Positions 43,829-51,577 of a stretch of DNA of 64,000 bases are shown here, piece after piece. This DNA comes from Aquisphaera giovannonii (GTDB taxonomy: Bacteria; Planctomycetota; Planctomycetia; Isosphaerales; Isosphaeraceae): positions 1,116,001-1,180,000 of the forward strand of contig NZ_CP042997.1 in NCBI RefSeq assembly GCF_008087625.1, written 5' to 3'. The stretch's first letter is position 1, and every line of letters begins with the position of its first letter. The position numbers were made by a program, and so were the translations under genes. The notes beneath the pieces are model-generated. The model was not told the DNA's origin. It saw only the letters and a list, made by a program, of their open reading frames with translations, and did not search any database.

Positions 43829-43972
43829 CATCTGGCACCGGCCGCGCCGGGCCGCGTGGGGATGCAGTCCGATGCGACTCGGGATGCGAGGCCGGGGAAC
43901 CCCCCGGCCGGGGCATCCCGTGCTTTTTTGTGTCCGTGTCCGGCAGGATAGATAAAGACGGAGATTGATGCG
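43829..43972 (+). ncRNA. Structured leader or small RNA ahead of plsX
   Basis: From the predicted transcription start to the plsX ATG. It includes a two-part hairpin with CGGGATGC (43880-43887) pairing with GCATCCCG (43913-43920), and GGCCGGGG (43890-43897) with CCCCGGCC (43902-43909). A T6 run follows (43924-43929), the pattern of an intrinsic terminator. It could be an attenuator of plsX-fabD or the end of a ~100-nt RNA. The plsX ribosome site GGAG follows. Confidence 0.5.
43880..43929 (+). terminator. Terminator-like hairpin with T6 in plsX leader
   Basis: Two stacked 8-bp stems separated by small bulges, then TGCTTTTTTG. It lies between the promoter and plsX, so full termination would silence the operon unless antitermination occurs. 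Confidence 0.65.
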
Positions 43973-45046
43973 ATGCGGATTGCGCTGGACGCGATGGGCG
44001 GGGACTTCGCCCCGGGGCCGATCGTCGCCGGGGCCGTGGAGGCGGCGATCGACCTGCCGGAGCTGACGGTCGTCCTCGTCGGCGACGCCGAGAAGGTCGA
44101 GGCCGAGCTCGCCAAGGCCCCGCAGGCGCCCCGCGACCGGCTCCCCGTCGTCCACGCCAGCCAGGTCATCGGGATGGAGGACAAGCCCGTCGAGGCCCTC
44201 CGCAAGAAGCGGGACAACTCGATCTCGAAGTGCTGGGGCCTGCTCGCCGCCGGCGAGGTCAAGGCCGTGGTCTCGGCCGGCAACACCGGCGCCATGGTGG
44301 CCTCCGCCCTGTTCAACGCCAAGATGTTCCTGCCGGGCGTGCGGCGGCCGGGCATCGCCGCGATCTTCCCCTCGCACCAGGGCCCGATCGTCATCATCGA
44401 CGTCGGCGCCAATATGAACGCGAAGGCCGAGGACCTCTACCAGTACGGCATCATGGGGTCGATCTACGCCGAGGAGATCCTGGGCGTCACGCACCCGAGG
44501 ATCGGCCTCCTGAACGTGGGCACCGAGGACGAGAAGGGGACCGACCTGACCCGGGCCACCCGGTCGCTGTTCGCGGAGAGCCCCTGGGCCAGCCGGTTCG
44601 TCGGCAACGTCGAGGGCCGGGACATCTACGAGGGCCACGTCCGCGTGGTGATCTGCGACGGGTTCGTCGGCAACGTCCTGCTGAAGGCCGGGGAGGGGGC
44701 GGTCGAGTTCCTCTTCTCGATCCTCCGCGAGGAGCTGGCGCGGATGCTGCCGGAGCTCCCCGGGGGCGCCGGCCAGAAGGTCGCCGGCAGCCTGGGCCGG
44801 CTCAAGAGCCGGTTCGAGTACGAGGAGTTCGGCGGCGGCCCGCTGCTGGGCATCCGCGGCGCCTGCATCATCTGCCACGGGGCGAGCGGCCCCCGCGCCA
44901 TCAAGAACGCCCTGCGGGTCGCGCACTCGCTGGCCGACGACCGCCTGAACGCGCGGATCGTCGAGCAGCTCGGCGCGAAGCTCGAGCCGGGCGAGGCCCC
45001 GACCCCGGGGGCCGCCCCTTCCGAGGCCGGCACCGCCGCCGGCTGA
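43973..45046 (+). CDS. plsX: Phosphate acyltransferase PlsX
   Basis: A 357-residue enzyme that makes acyl-phosphate from acyl-ACP for phospholipid synthesis. The signature MRIALDAMGGDFAPGPIVAGAVEA is at the N-terminus, with SAGNTGAMVASALF, PIVIIDVGANMNAKAEDLYQYG, LLNVGTEDEKGTDLT, FVGNVEGRDIYEGHVRVVICDGFVGNVLLKAGEG and the C-terminal GGGPLLGIRGACIICHGASGPRAIKNAL. The last ~20 residues (Pro/Ala-rich) are an extension. The ATG at 43973 follows GGAG. It is usually preceded by rpmF and followed by fabH-fabD; here fabD follows after 47 bp and neither rpmF nor fabH is present in the window. Confidence 0.97.
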   Translation: MRIALDAMGGDFAPGPIVAGAVEAAIDLPELTVVLVGDAEKVEAELAKAPQAPRDRLPVVHASQVIGMEDKPVEALRKKRDNSISKCWGLLAAGEVKAVVSAGNTGAMVASALFNAKMFLPGVRRPGIAAIFPSHQGPIVIIDVGANMNAKAEDLYQYGIMGSIYAEEILGVTHPRIGLLNVGTEDEKGTDLTRATRSLFAESPWASRFVGNVEGRDIYEGHVRVVICDGFVGNVLLKAGEGAVEFLFSILREELARMLPELPGGAGQKVAGSLGRLKSRFEYEEFGGGPLLGIRGACIICHGASGPRAIKNALRVAHSLADDRLNARIVEQLGAKLEPGEAPTPGAAPSEAGTAAG

Positions 45047-45093
45047 CCGGCCCGCCGCGACCGCCCGCGGCCCTTCCTTCGAGGTCATCCGAG

Positions 45094-46005
45094 ATGCCCA
45101 AGATCGCCTTCCTGTTCCCCGGCCAGGGCGCCCAGGCCGTCGGCATGTGCAAGGAGCTCGACGCCGAGCTCCCCGCGGTCCGCGAGCTGTTCGACCGCGC
45201 CAACGAGGTCCTCGGCTTCGACCTGCGGGCCCTCTGCTTCGAGGGGCCGGCCGACGCGCTGGAGGCCACGGACGTCAGCCAGCCGGCGATCTTCGTCGCC
45301 AGCCTGGCGGCCCTGGAGAGCCTGAAGGCGACCGACCCGGCGGCCGTCGAGGCCTGCGCCGGGGCCGCCGGGCTCTCGCTGGGCGAGTACACCGCGCACG
45401 TCTTCGCCGGGACGATGGACTTCGCCTCCGGCCTGGAGGTCGTCCGCCGCCGCGGCCAGGCCATGCAGGCGGCCTCGCTGGCCACCCCCAGCGGCATGAC
45501 GAGCGTCCTGGGCCTGGACGAGGCCAAGGCGGACGAGCTCTGCCGCCTGGCCGCGCCGCACGGGAGGCTCTGGAAGGCCAACATGCTGGGCCCCGGCAAC
45601 ATCGTCGTCTCCGGCGAGGCCGCCGCGCTGGCCGCCGTGCCGGCCCTGGCCGAGGGGCTCGGCGCCATGAAGGTCGTCCCCCTGTCCGTCGCCGGCGCCT
45701 TCCACTCCGAGATCATGAAGCCGGCCGACGAGCAGCTCGCCGAGGTCCTCTCCCGGGCCGACCTGAAGGCCCCGCGGATCCCGGTCTACTCCAACGTCGA
45801 CGCCCGCCCCCACTCCGACCCCGAGGAGATCCGCGGCACGCTCGTCACCCAGGTCCTCCACGGCGTCCGCTGGGAGGAGTCCATGCGGAACATGATGGCC
45901 GACGGCTTCGACGCCTTCTACGAGATCGGCCCCGGCCGCGTCCTGACCGCGTTGCTCAAGCGGATCGACCGCAAGACCCCCTGCACCCACATCCCCGCGC
46001 GGTAA
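45094..46005 (+). CDS. fabD: Malonyl-CoA:ACP transacylase
   Basis: A 303-residue enzyme that charges ACP with malonate. It has MPKIAFLFPGQGAQAVGM (oxyanion-loop Gln), catalytic S95 in GLSLGEY, R120 (VVRRRGQAM) and catalytic H204 in SVAGAFHSEIM. The usual GHSLGE motif has Leu in place of His here. Length is normal. GAGG precedes the ATG at 45094. It is second in plsX-fabD and partners functionally with fabG-acpP-fabF at 9-12 kb, which would normally be directly downstream of it. Confidence 0.97.
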   Translation: MPKIAFLFPGQGAQAVGMCKELDAELPAVRELFDRANEVLGFDLRALCFEGPADALEATDVSQPAIFVASLAALESLKATDPAAVEACAGAAGLSLGEYTAHVFAGTMDFASGLEVVRRRGQAMQAASLATPSGMTSVLGLDEAKADELCRLAAPHGRLWKANMLGPGNIVVSGEAAALAAVPALAEGLGAMKVVPLSVAGAFHSEIMKPADEQLAEVLSRADLKAPRIPVYSNVDARPHSDPEEIRGTLVTQVLHGVRWEESMRNMMADGFDAFYEIGPGRVLTALLKRIDRKTPCTHIPAR

Positions 46006-46083
46006 GATGGAAGGCGCGGGCCCCGGGATCACGCCCGCGACCCCATCCGCACCCGCCGCACACGGCGGCGAGAGGGACCGCCC

Positions 46084-46761
46084 ATGAGCACCGCGCGCAC
46101 CCGCCGATCGTCCCAGCCGCCGGCCCCGCGGCGTCCCAGTCGGCGGCCGATCGGCCGCCACTCCAACGGCATGCTCATGACGCCCGAGGAGTTCGACCGG
46201 CGGAGCGATTTCGACGACCGATATCGCTATGAGCTGATCCATGGAGTCCTGGTCGTGAGCCCGGCACCGGGGATATCCGAGCGTGACCCGAATGGAGAAC
46301 TCGAATACCTTCTTCGCAACTACAAATGGAACCACCCTTCTGGCACCTTGATCGATAAGACGGTGTCCGAAGAATACATCTACCTTCCCGACGGACGCCG
46401 CCGCGCGGATAGGGTGGTTTGGATTGGTCTGGGGCGCATCCCCGAGCCTGGGAAGGATGTGCCGGCCATCGCTATCGAGATCGTCTCGAATCGCCAGCGT
46501 GACCGCGTGCGGGATTATGAAGAGAAGCGCAGGGAGTACCTGGCCGCTGGAGTGCAGGAATACTGGGGCATTGATCGATTCCGTCGCACCATGACGGTCT
46601 ATCGCAAGGAACCCGCCGAGCCGGCTGAGGTCGTGGTCAAGGAGGGCGAGGTGTACGCCACGCCGCTGCTGCCCGGCTTCGAGCTGCCCCTGGCCAGGCT
46701 GTTGCAGGCGGCGGACGATTGGAAGCGACCTGCCGCCCCGGCGCCCGCGGATCCCAAGTAA
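46084..46761 (+). CDS. Uma2 family (DUF820) protein, copy 1
   Basis: A 225-residue Uma2 protein, a PD-(D/E)xK nuclease-fold family very common in planctomycetes and cyanobacteria; activity is unproven. Core elements: MTPEEFDRRSDFDDRYRYELIHGVLVV, GTLIDKTVSEEYIY, RRADRVVWIGLG (Asp) and AIAIEIVSNRQRDRVRDYEEKRREYLAAGVQEYWGID. It starts with an Arg/Pro-rich tail. The first 120 bp are identical to those of the next gene, while the rest diverges and is visibly less GC-rich, implying gene conversion or chimera formation. It follows fabD by 78 bp. Confidence 0.88.
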   Translation: MSTARTRRSSQPPAPRRPSRRPIGRHSNGMLMTPEEFDRRSDFDDRYRYELIHGVLVVSPAPGISERDPNGELEYLLRNYKWNHPSGTLIDKTVSEEYIYLPDGRRRADRVVWIGLGRIPEPGKDVPAIAIEIVSNRQRDRVRDYEEKRREYLAAGVQEYWGIDRFRRTMTVYRKEPAEPAEVVVKEGEVYATPLLPGFELPLARLLQAADDWKRPAAPAPADPK

Positions 46762-46782
46762 GCACATCGGAGGATCGGGCCC

Positions 46783-47514
46783 ATGAGCACCGCGCGCACC
46801 CGCCGATCGTCCCAGCCGCCGGCCCCGCGGCGTCCCAGTCGGCGGCCGATCGGCCGCCACTCCAACGGCATGCTCATGACGCCCGAGGAGTTCGACCGGC
46901 GGGCCGACTTCGACGGCCGACACACCTATGAGCTGATCCATGGAGTCCTGATCGTGAGCCCGCCGCCGGGGAGGGCGGAGCGGGGGCCGAATGATCGGCT
47001 GGCCCAGCTCCTGCTGAACTACAAGGACGATCATCCGCATGGACACGTCCTGGACGACACCTTCTCCGAGGAGACGTTCGCTTGCGGCGAAACCCGCCGC
47101 CGCGTCGACCGAGCGATCTGGGCGGGGTTGGGACGCGAGCCGGAGCCCGACAAGGATCCACCGACGATCGCCATCGAGATCGTCTCCAATCGCCGGCGGG
47201 ACCGCGTGCGGGACTACGAGGAGAAGCGTCGCGAGTATCTGGCGGCGGGCGTCCGCGAGTACTGGGTCATCGACCGCTTCCGCCGCATCATGACGGTCTA
47301 CCGCAAGGAGCCCGCGGAACCGGCCGAGTCGGTCCTGAAAGAGGATGAGGTCTACGCGACTCCGCTGCTGCCGGGCTTCGAGCTGCCGCTGAGCAGGATC
47401 TTCCGGGCGGCTGACAAATGGACCGCGGCGAAGCGTTCGAAGAAGCCGGCCGATACGCCCCCGGCGCCGGAGCAACCCGGCGAGGCCGGAGGCATCCCCC
47501 CCGAGCGAGGCTGA
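46783..47514 (+). CDS. Uma2 family (DUF820) protein, copy 2
   Basis: A 243-residue paralog of the preceding gene with the same N-terminal 40 residues. The core reads YELIHGVLIV, HVLDDTFSEETFACG, RRRVDRAIWAGLG, TIAIEIVSNRRRDRVRDYEEKRREYLAAGVREYWVIDRFRR. The C-terminal tail is longer and Lys/Pro-rich. Only 21 bp separate the two genes and 3 bp separate this from the KDPG aldolase, so all three appear co-transcribed, perhaps with plsX-fabD. Confidence 0.88.
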   Translation: MSTARTRRSSQPPAPRRPSRRPIGRHSNGMLMTPEEFDRRADFDGRHTYELIHGVLIVSPPPGRAERGPNDRLAQLLLNYKDDHPHGHVLDDTFSEETFACGETRRRVDRAIWAGLGREPEPDKDPPTIAIEIVSNRRRDRVRDYEEKRREYLAAGVREYWVIDRFRRIMTVYRKEPAEPAESVLKEDEVYATPLLPGFELPLSRIFRAADKWTAAKRSKKPADTPPAPEQPGEAGGIPPERG

Positions 47515-47517
47515 ACC

Positions 47518-48168
47518 ATGGGCCGTGATGCGACCTTGAAGCGGATCCTGGACGGGGGCGTCGTGGCCGTCGTCCGGTCGGAGTCGAGCGAGTCCCTGGT
47601 GCAGGTCGTCAAGGCGCTGGCCGACGGCGGGGTCACCGCGGCGGAGATCACCTTCACGGTGCCCGACGCGATCGAGGTCATCCGCCGCGTCCGGCATGAG
47701 GTCGGCGACGCGGTGGTCCTGGGCGCGGGGACCGTGCTCGACCCCGAGACCGCCCGCGCGGCGCTGCTGGCGGGCGCGGAGTACATCGTCTCACCCATCG
47801 TCAACGCCGACGTCATCCGCCTCTGCCGCCGCTACGACAAGGTCGTCATGCCCGGGGCCTTCACCCCCACGGAGGTCGTCGCCGCCTGGGAGGCCGGCGC
47901 CGACGTCGTGAAGGTCTTCCCGGCCGAGGTCGGCGGGCCCCCCTACCTCAAGGCCCTCCGCGGGCCGCTCCCGCAGGTCCGCCTGATGCCGACCGGCGGC
48001 GTGGACCTGGACACCGCCGAGGCCTTCCTCAAGGCCGGCGCCTGCTGCCTGGGCGTCGGCGGCTCCCTGGTCGAGCCCAAGGCCGTGGCCTCCGGCGACT
48101 ACGGGCGCATCCGGGACCTCGCCGGCCGGTATGCCGAGATCGTCCGCAGGTTCCGGGCGGCCGACTGA
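47518..48168 (+). CDS. KDPG/KHG aldolase
   Basis: A 216-residue class I aldolase, 2-keto-3-deoxy-6-phosphogluconate or 4-hydroxy-2-oxoglutarate aldolase (Eda-like). Visible: GGVVAVVRSES, the catalytic Glu in AAEITFTVPDAIEVI, LGAGTVLDPETARAALLAGAEYIVSP, MPGAFTPTEVVAAWEAGADVVKVFPA (Schiff-base Lys in VKVFPA), YLKALRGPLPQVRLMPTGGVDL and CLGVGGSLV. It splits the aldol substrate to pyruvate plus an aldehyde in the Entner-Doudoroff or hydroxyproline pathway. The start 3 bp after the Uma2 stop points to co-transcription. KDPG versus KHG specificity cannot be told. Confidence 0.92.
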   Translation: MGRDATLKRILDGGVVAVVRSESSESLVQVVKALADGGVTAAEITFTVPDAIEVIRRVRHEVGDAVVLGAGTVLDPETARAALLAGAEYIVSPIVNADVIRLCRRYDKVVMPGAFTPTEVVAAWEAGADVVKVFPAEVGGPPYLKALRGPLPQVRLMPTGGVDLDTAEAFLKAGACCLGVGGSLVEPKAVASGDYGRIRDLAGRYAEIVRRFRAAD

Positions 48169-48402
48169 ACCGCCGGCCCGGCCTTCGCGTCCGGATCACC
48201 CAGGGCGGATCACGTCTTCCCCGCTTTGCCCAGATCTCCTTGCCCCTGTGGAATAGCCGGCATCCCCGGAATCTTTCGCCGGATCGCTTCAAGCCGGGCC
48301 GGAAGACGGGACGATAGAGACGCCATAAGCCGAAGACCGCGCCGGTTCTTGAGGACCTATCGGCGGGGCGTTCGCCCTGCGGCGGGTCTTCGGCGGGTCG
48401 TG

Positions 48403-50319
48403 ATGGTGGGCCGGTCCTCGCCGGCCCGAGACGTGGGGAGTCGATCCGTGGGCCGAGCGAGACGTCAGGCGACTGGTCTTCGCGACGGACGTGGCCGAGG
48501 GGCCTCGGGCCCGGGCCTCCGCCCGTGCGCGGGGCTCGTCGCGCTGGTCGCGGTCGTCGGCCTGTCGGCGGGCTCCGCGGCGTGGGGGCAGGCGTCGCGC
48601 GACGAGGCGCGGGTGCCGCTGCTCTACCAGCAGAAGCGGTCGTTCCGGATCCCGTTCAAGATCGACAAGCAGAGCCAGTCGCAGCTCAAGCAGGTGGAGC
48701 TCTGGGTCTCGGAGGATTCGGGCTACAACTGGGAGGGGAAGAGCCAGACGACGCCCGACCTGGGCCACTTCGTCTTCCGGGCGCGGCACGACGGCGAGTA
48801 CTGGTTCGCCACGCGGACGAAGTCGCTCAACGACGAGTACTCGCCGCCCCTGAACCAGCAGGTCGAGCCGAGCATGAAGGTCGTGGTGGACAGCATGAAG
48901 CCCACGGTCGTGCTCGAGTCCGACGGCCGGCGGGGGAGCCGGGCGGGGGTCCGCTGGGAGGTGAAGGACGAGCACCTCGACCCGAGTTCGCTGACGATCG
49001 AGTACCAGACGGCCGGCGCCCGGGAGTGGCGCAAGGCGCCGATCCGGCGGCTGGGCCTGATCGGCTCGACGAGCTGGGACGCGGGGACGGCGGACGAGAT
49101 CAGGGTGCGGGCCTCGGTGCTGGACAAGGCGGGGAACCGGGGCGAGCACGAGATCACGCTGCCGGAGGGCACCGCCGGGGCGGCCGATTTCGCGGCCGCC
49201 GACGCCGAGCCCGCCGGAGGGCCGGGCGAGGCCGCGGGATCGGGCTCGGCGGTGATCGTCGGTGGCTCGGGATTCCCGCCCGTGCAGGAGGGGCCGGAGC
49301 CCTCGCCCGCATCGGCCCCGGCCCCGGCGTCCGGGGGGATGACCCGCCGCGTGAACGCCTCGCGCCGCGAGCTGGCGGCGACGCCCAGGCCCTCGGCCGC
49401 CGCGGGGGAATGGGCCAACCCCGGCGGGGCTCCCAGGGGGGCGAATGCGGCCCGGCCCAACGATCCGGGCTGGTCTTCCTACGGGAACCCGTCCCCGTCC
49501 GGGAACGGCGGCTACGGGCCGGTCGCGGGCTTCGCGGCGGGGGCCGGGCCGCAGGCGGCCCCCGACGCGGGCTTCGGGCCGGGCCCCGCCGCGGGCTACG
49601 CCTCGGCCGCCGGCGCCGGCATGGGGGCGGTCGCCGGCGGCAACGGCGGGCGCGTGTCCCTGCTCCCCAGCCCGCGGTTCAAGCTCCAGTACGCCGTCGA
49701 GGACGCCGGCCCCAACGGCCCGACGGCCGTCGAGCTGTGGGTCACCCGCGACGGCGGCAACAACTGGCAGAAGCTCGCCGAGGACGCCGACAGGGTCTCG
49801 CCGTTCGACGTCGACCTCGGCGGCGAGGGCCGGTTCGGGCTCTGCCTGGTGGCCCGCTCCGCCTCGGGCCTGGGCGAGCAGCCCCCGGCGCCCGGCGACC
49901 CGCCCCAGAGCTGGGTCGAGGTGGACGCCACGCCGCCGACGGTGCAGCTCAACCCGCCCCAGATCGGGACCGGGGCGAACGCCGGCAAGGTGCTGATCTC
50001 CTGGCTGGTCAGCGACCGCCACCCGGCCCAGCGGCCCGTCACGATCTTCTGGCGCCCGGACCAGCCCGGCGCGAGCTGGCAGCCGGTCGTCGAGGGCCAG
50101 GAGGCGATGGGCCAGTACATCTGGACGGTGCCGCCGAGCTACCCCTCCCGGCTCCAGATCCGCGTCGAGGCCGCCGACGAGGCCGGGCACCGCGGCGGCG
50201 CCGAGACCACCGAGACCGCCCCCGTCATCGTCGACCGCAGCCGGCCCCGCAGCCGGATCATCGGGCTGGACCCCAACGCCCGCGCCGGCGACGGGCCGGG
50301 CGCACGGCCGCTGCGGTAG
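48403..50319 (+). CDS. Secreted Ig-like planctomycete protein
   Basis: A 638-residue exported protein I do not recognise as a named family. After an Arg-rich start a signal peptide is seen (LVALVAVVGLSAGSAAWGQ). Then a repeated Ig-like pair: RSFRIPFKIDKQ...VELWVSEDSGYNWEG ... VVDSMKPTVVLESDGRRGSRAGVRWEVKDEHLDPSSLTIEYQ ... VRASVLDKAGNRGEHEITLPEG, a ~190-residue Gly/Ala/Pro-rich linker, and a second pair FKLQYAVEDAGPNGPTAVELWVTRDGGNNWQK ... VDATPPTVQLNPPQIG ... AGKVLISWLVSDRHPAQRPVTIFW. The start is uncertain (ATG 48403 or a later GTG). It is probably structural or envelope-associated. Confidence 0.6.
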   Translation: MVGRSSPARDVGSRSVGRARRQATGLRDGRGRGASGPGLRPCAGLVALVAVVGLSAGSAAWGQASRDEARVPLLYQQKRSFRIPFKIDKQSQSQLKQVELWVSEDSGYNWEGKSQTTPDLGHFVFRARHDGEYWFATRTKSLNDEYSPPLNQQVEPSMKVVVDSMKPTVVLESDGRRGSRAGVRWEVKDEHLDPSSLTIEYQTAGAREWRKAPIRRLGLIGSTSWDAGTADEIRVRASVLDKAGNRGEHEITLPEGTAGAADFAAADAEPAGGPGEAAGSGSAVIVGGSGFPPVQEGPEPSPASAPAPASGGMTRRVNASRRELAATPRPSAAAGEWANPGGAPRGANAARPNDPGWSSYGNPSPSGNGGYGPVAGFAAGAGPQAAPDAGFGPGPAAGYASAAGAGMGAVAGGNGGRVSLLPSPRFKLQYAVEDAGPNGPTAVELWVTRDGGNNWQKLAEDADRVSPFDVDLGGEGRFGLCLVARSASGLGEQPPAPGDPPQSWVEVDATPPTVQLNPPQIGTGANAGKVLISWLVSDRHPAQRPVTIFWRPDQPGASWQPVVEGQEAMGQYIWTVPPSYPSRLQIRVEAADEAGHRGGAETTETAPVIVDRSRPRSRIIGLDPNARAGDGPGARPLR

Positions 50320-50348
50320 GAGTGGGCCGTCGAAGACCCTCACCCCGG

Positions 50349-50373
50349 CCCTCTCCCGCCGAGCGGGAGAGGG
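50349..50373. repeat. Perfect hairpin downstream of the Ig-like gene
   Basis: CCCTCTCCCGC pairs with GCGGGAGAGGG around a 3-base loop, followed by a GGGAGA-rich run but no T-tract. Possible transcript-end structure or part of a dispersed CCCTCACCCCGGCCCTCTCCC repeat. Confidence 0.5.
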
Positions 50374-50422
50374 AGAGGGAGAGGGATGGCGGCCGGGCAG
50401 GATCGGTGGCCTGGCGTGCTTC

Positions 50423-50560
50423 CCCCGTTTCGAGGGGGGATATGCGGGGGATGGGACCGCCTCGGCTTGCGCCATCCACCCCCTCTGACTCCCCCTTGGT
50501 AAGGGGGAGAACCGGATTTCGCTCCCCGCTCGTAAAGCGGGGTTCCGAAGGAATTGGTCA
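50423..50560 (-). repeat. Dispersed palindromic repeat family A, copy 3
   Basis: Minus-strand match to the family core: CTCCCCCTTACCAAGGGGGA, GTCAGAGGGGGTGGATGG, GCCGAGGCGGTC and CCCCCCTCGAAACGGGGG. It is more diverged than copies 1 and 2 and lacks the ATAAGC..CGCTTCC extension. It lies between the Ig-like and malate dehydrogenase genes. Confidence 0.65.
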
Positions 50561-50570
50561 CCTGCCCCGC

Positions 50571-51566
50571 TCAGGCCGCGGGGCCGAGGAGGTCCTTCAC
50601 GGCGTCGCGCTCGCTGGCGAGCTCGGCCGCCGAGGCGTCCAGGCGCTTGCGGGCATCGTCGTCGATCGGCAGGCCCTGGACGACGGACCAGCGCGACTCG
50701 CCCTTGGAGACGAGCGGGAAGCTGTAGATGAGCCCCTCGGGGATGCCGTAGCTGCCGTCGGAGACGACGCCGGCGCTGAACCAGTCGCCCGCGGGCGTGG
50801 GGACGAAGAGCGAGCGGACGCTGTCCAGCGCCGCGTTGGCGGCCGAGGCGGCCGAGGACGCGCCGCGAGCCTTGATCACGGCCCCGCCGCGCTTGGCGAC
50901 GGTCGGGATGAAGGTGTCGGCGAACCAGGCGTCGTCGCCGATGACGTTGGGCGCGGGCGAGCCGCCGATCTCCGCGTTCTTGTAGTCCGGATACTGGGTG
51001 TCGCTGTGGTTGCCCCAGATGGTCATCTTCTTGACCGACGCCACCGGCACGCCGGCCTTCTGGGCGAGCTGCGAGGCGGCGCGGTTCTGGTCCAGCCGGG
51101 TCATGGCGAACCAGCGGTCCGCCGGCACCTTCGGGGCGTGCGACCGGGCGATCAGGGCGTTCGTGTTGCACGGATTGGCCACCGTGAGGATCCGGACGTC
51201 CGGGCCCGCGGCGTCGTTGATGGCCTTGCCCTGGCCGGTGAAGATCGGGCCGTTGGCGCGGATCAGGTCGGCCCGGCTCATGCCGTCCTTCCGGGGCAGG
51301 CCGCCGACCAGGATGACCCAGTCCGCCCCCTCGAAGGCGACCTCGGGCTTGTCGCTGGCCTTCACGCCCGCCAGAAGCGGGAAGGCGCAGTCGTCCAGCT
51401 CCATGATGGTGCCGTTCAGGGACGGCAGGGCGGGCGTGATCTCGAGCAGTTGCAGGGCGACCGGGCGGTCGGGGCCGAACACCGCCCCGGAGGCCAGGCG
51501 GAACAGCAGGGCATAGCCGATCTGGCCGCCGGCGCCGGTCACCGCCACGCGAATCGGGGTCGTCAT
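50571..51566 (-). CDS. mdh: Malate dehydrogenase
   Basis: A 331-residue NAD-dependent dehydrogenase of the TCA cycle. The Rossmann motif [17 protein letters not shown] is at 11-27, [16 protein letters not shown] and [15 protein letters not shown] provide the substrate Arg loop, [11 protein letters not shown] follows, [15 protein letters not shown] carries the catalytic Asp/Arg, and the catalytic His is in [14 protein letters not shown]. It belongs to the cytosolic/type-2 MDH group (331 aa). AAGGAGA precedes the ATG at 51566. It follows the MFS gene by 11 bp on the same strand. Confidence 0.95.
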   Translation of the reverse strand: MTTPIRVAVTGAGGQIGYALLFRLASGAVFGPDRPVALQLLEITPALPSLNGTIMELDDCAFPLLAGVKASDKPEVAFEGADWVILVGGLPRKDGMSRADLIRANGPIFTGQGKAINDAAGPDVRILTVANPCNTNALIARSHAPKVPADRWFAMTRLDQNRAASQLAQKAGVPVASVKKMTIWGNHSDTQYPDYKNAEIGGSPAPNVIGDDAWFADTFIPTVAKRGGAVIKARGASSAASAANAALDSVRSLFVPTPAGDWFSAGVVSDGSYGIPEGLIYSFPLVSKGESRWSVVQGLPIDDDARKRLDASAAELASERDAVKDLLGPAA

Positions 51567-51577
51567 TCCAGGTCTCC

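Noticed and set aside
43829-43930. Considered as SRP (4.5S) RNA or tmRNA
   Set aside because: No GGAA/GNRA SRP loop signature, no tRNA-like ends; only a promoter and hairpin remain, so kept as a leader or small RNA candidate.
50349-50373. Intrinsic terminator for the Ig-like gene
   Set aside because: Perfect hairpin but no T-tract; reported only as a repeat.
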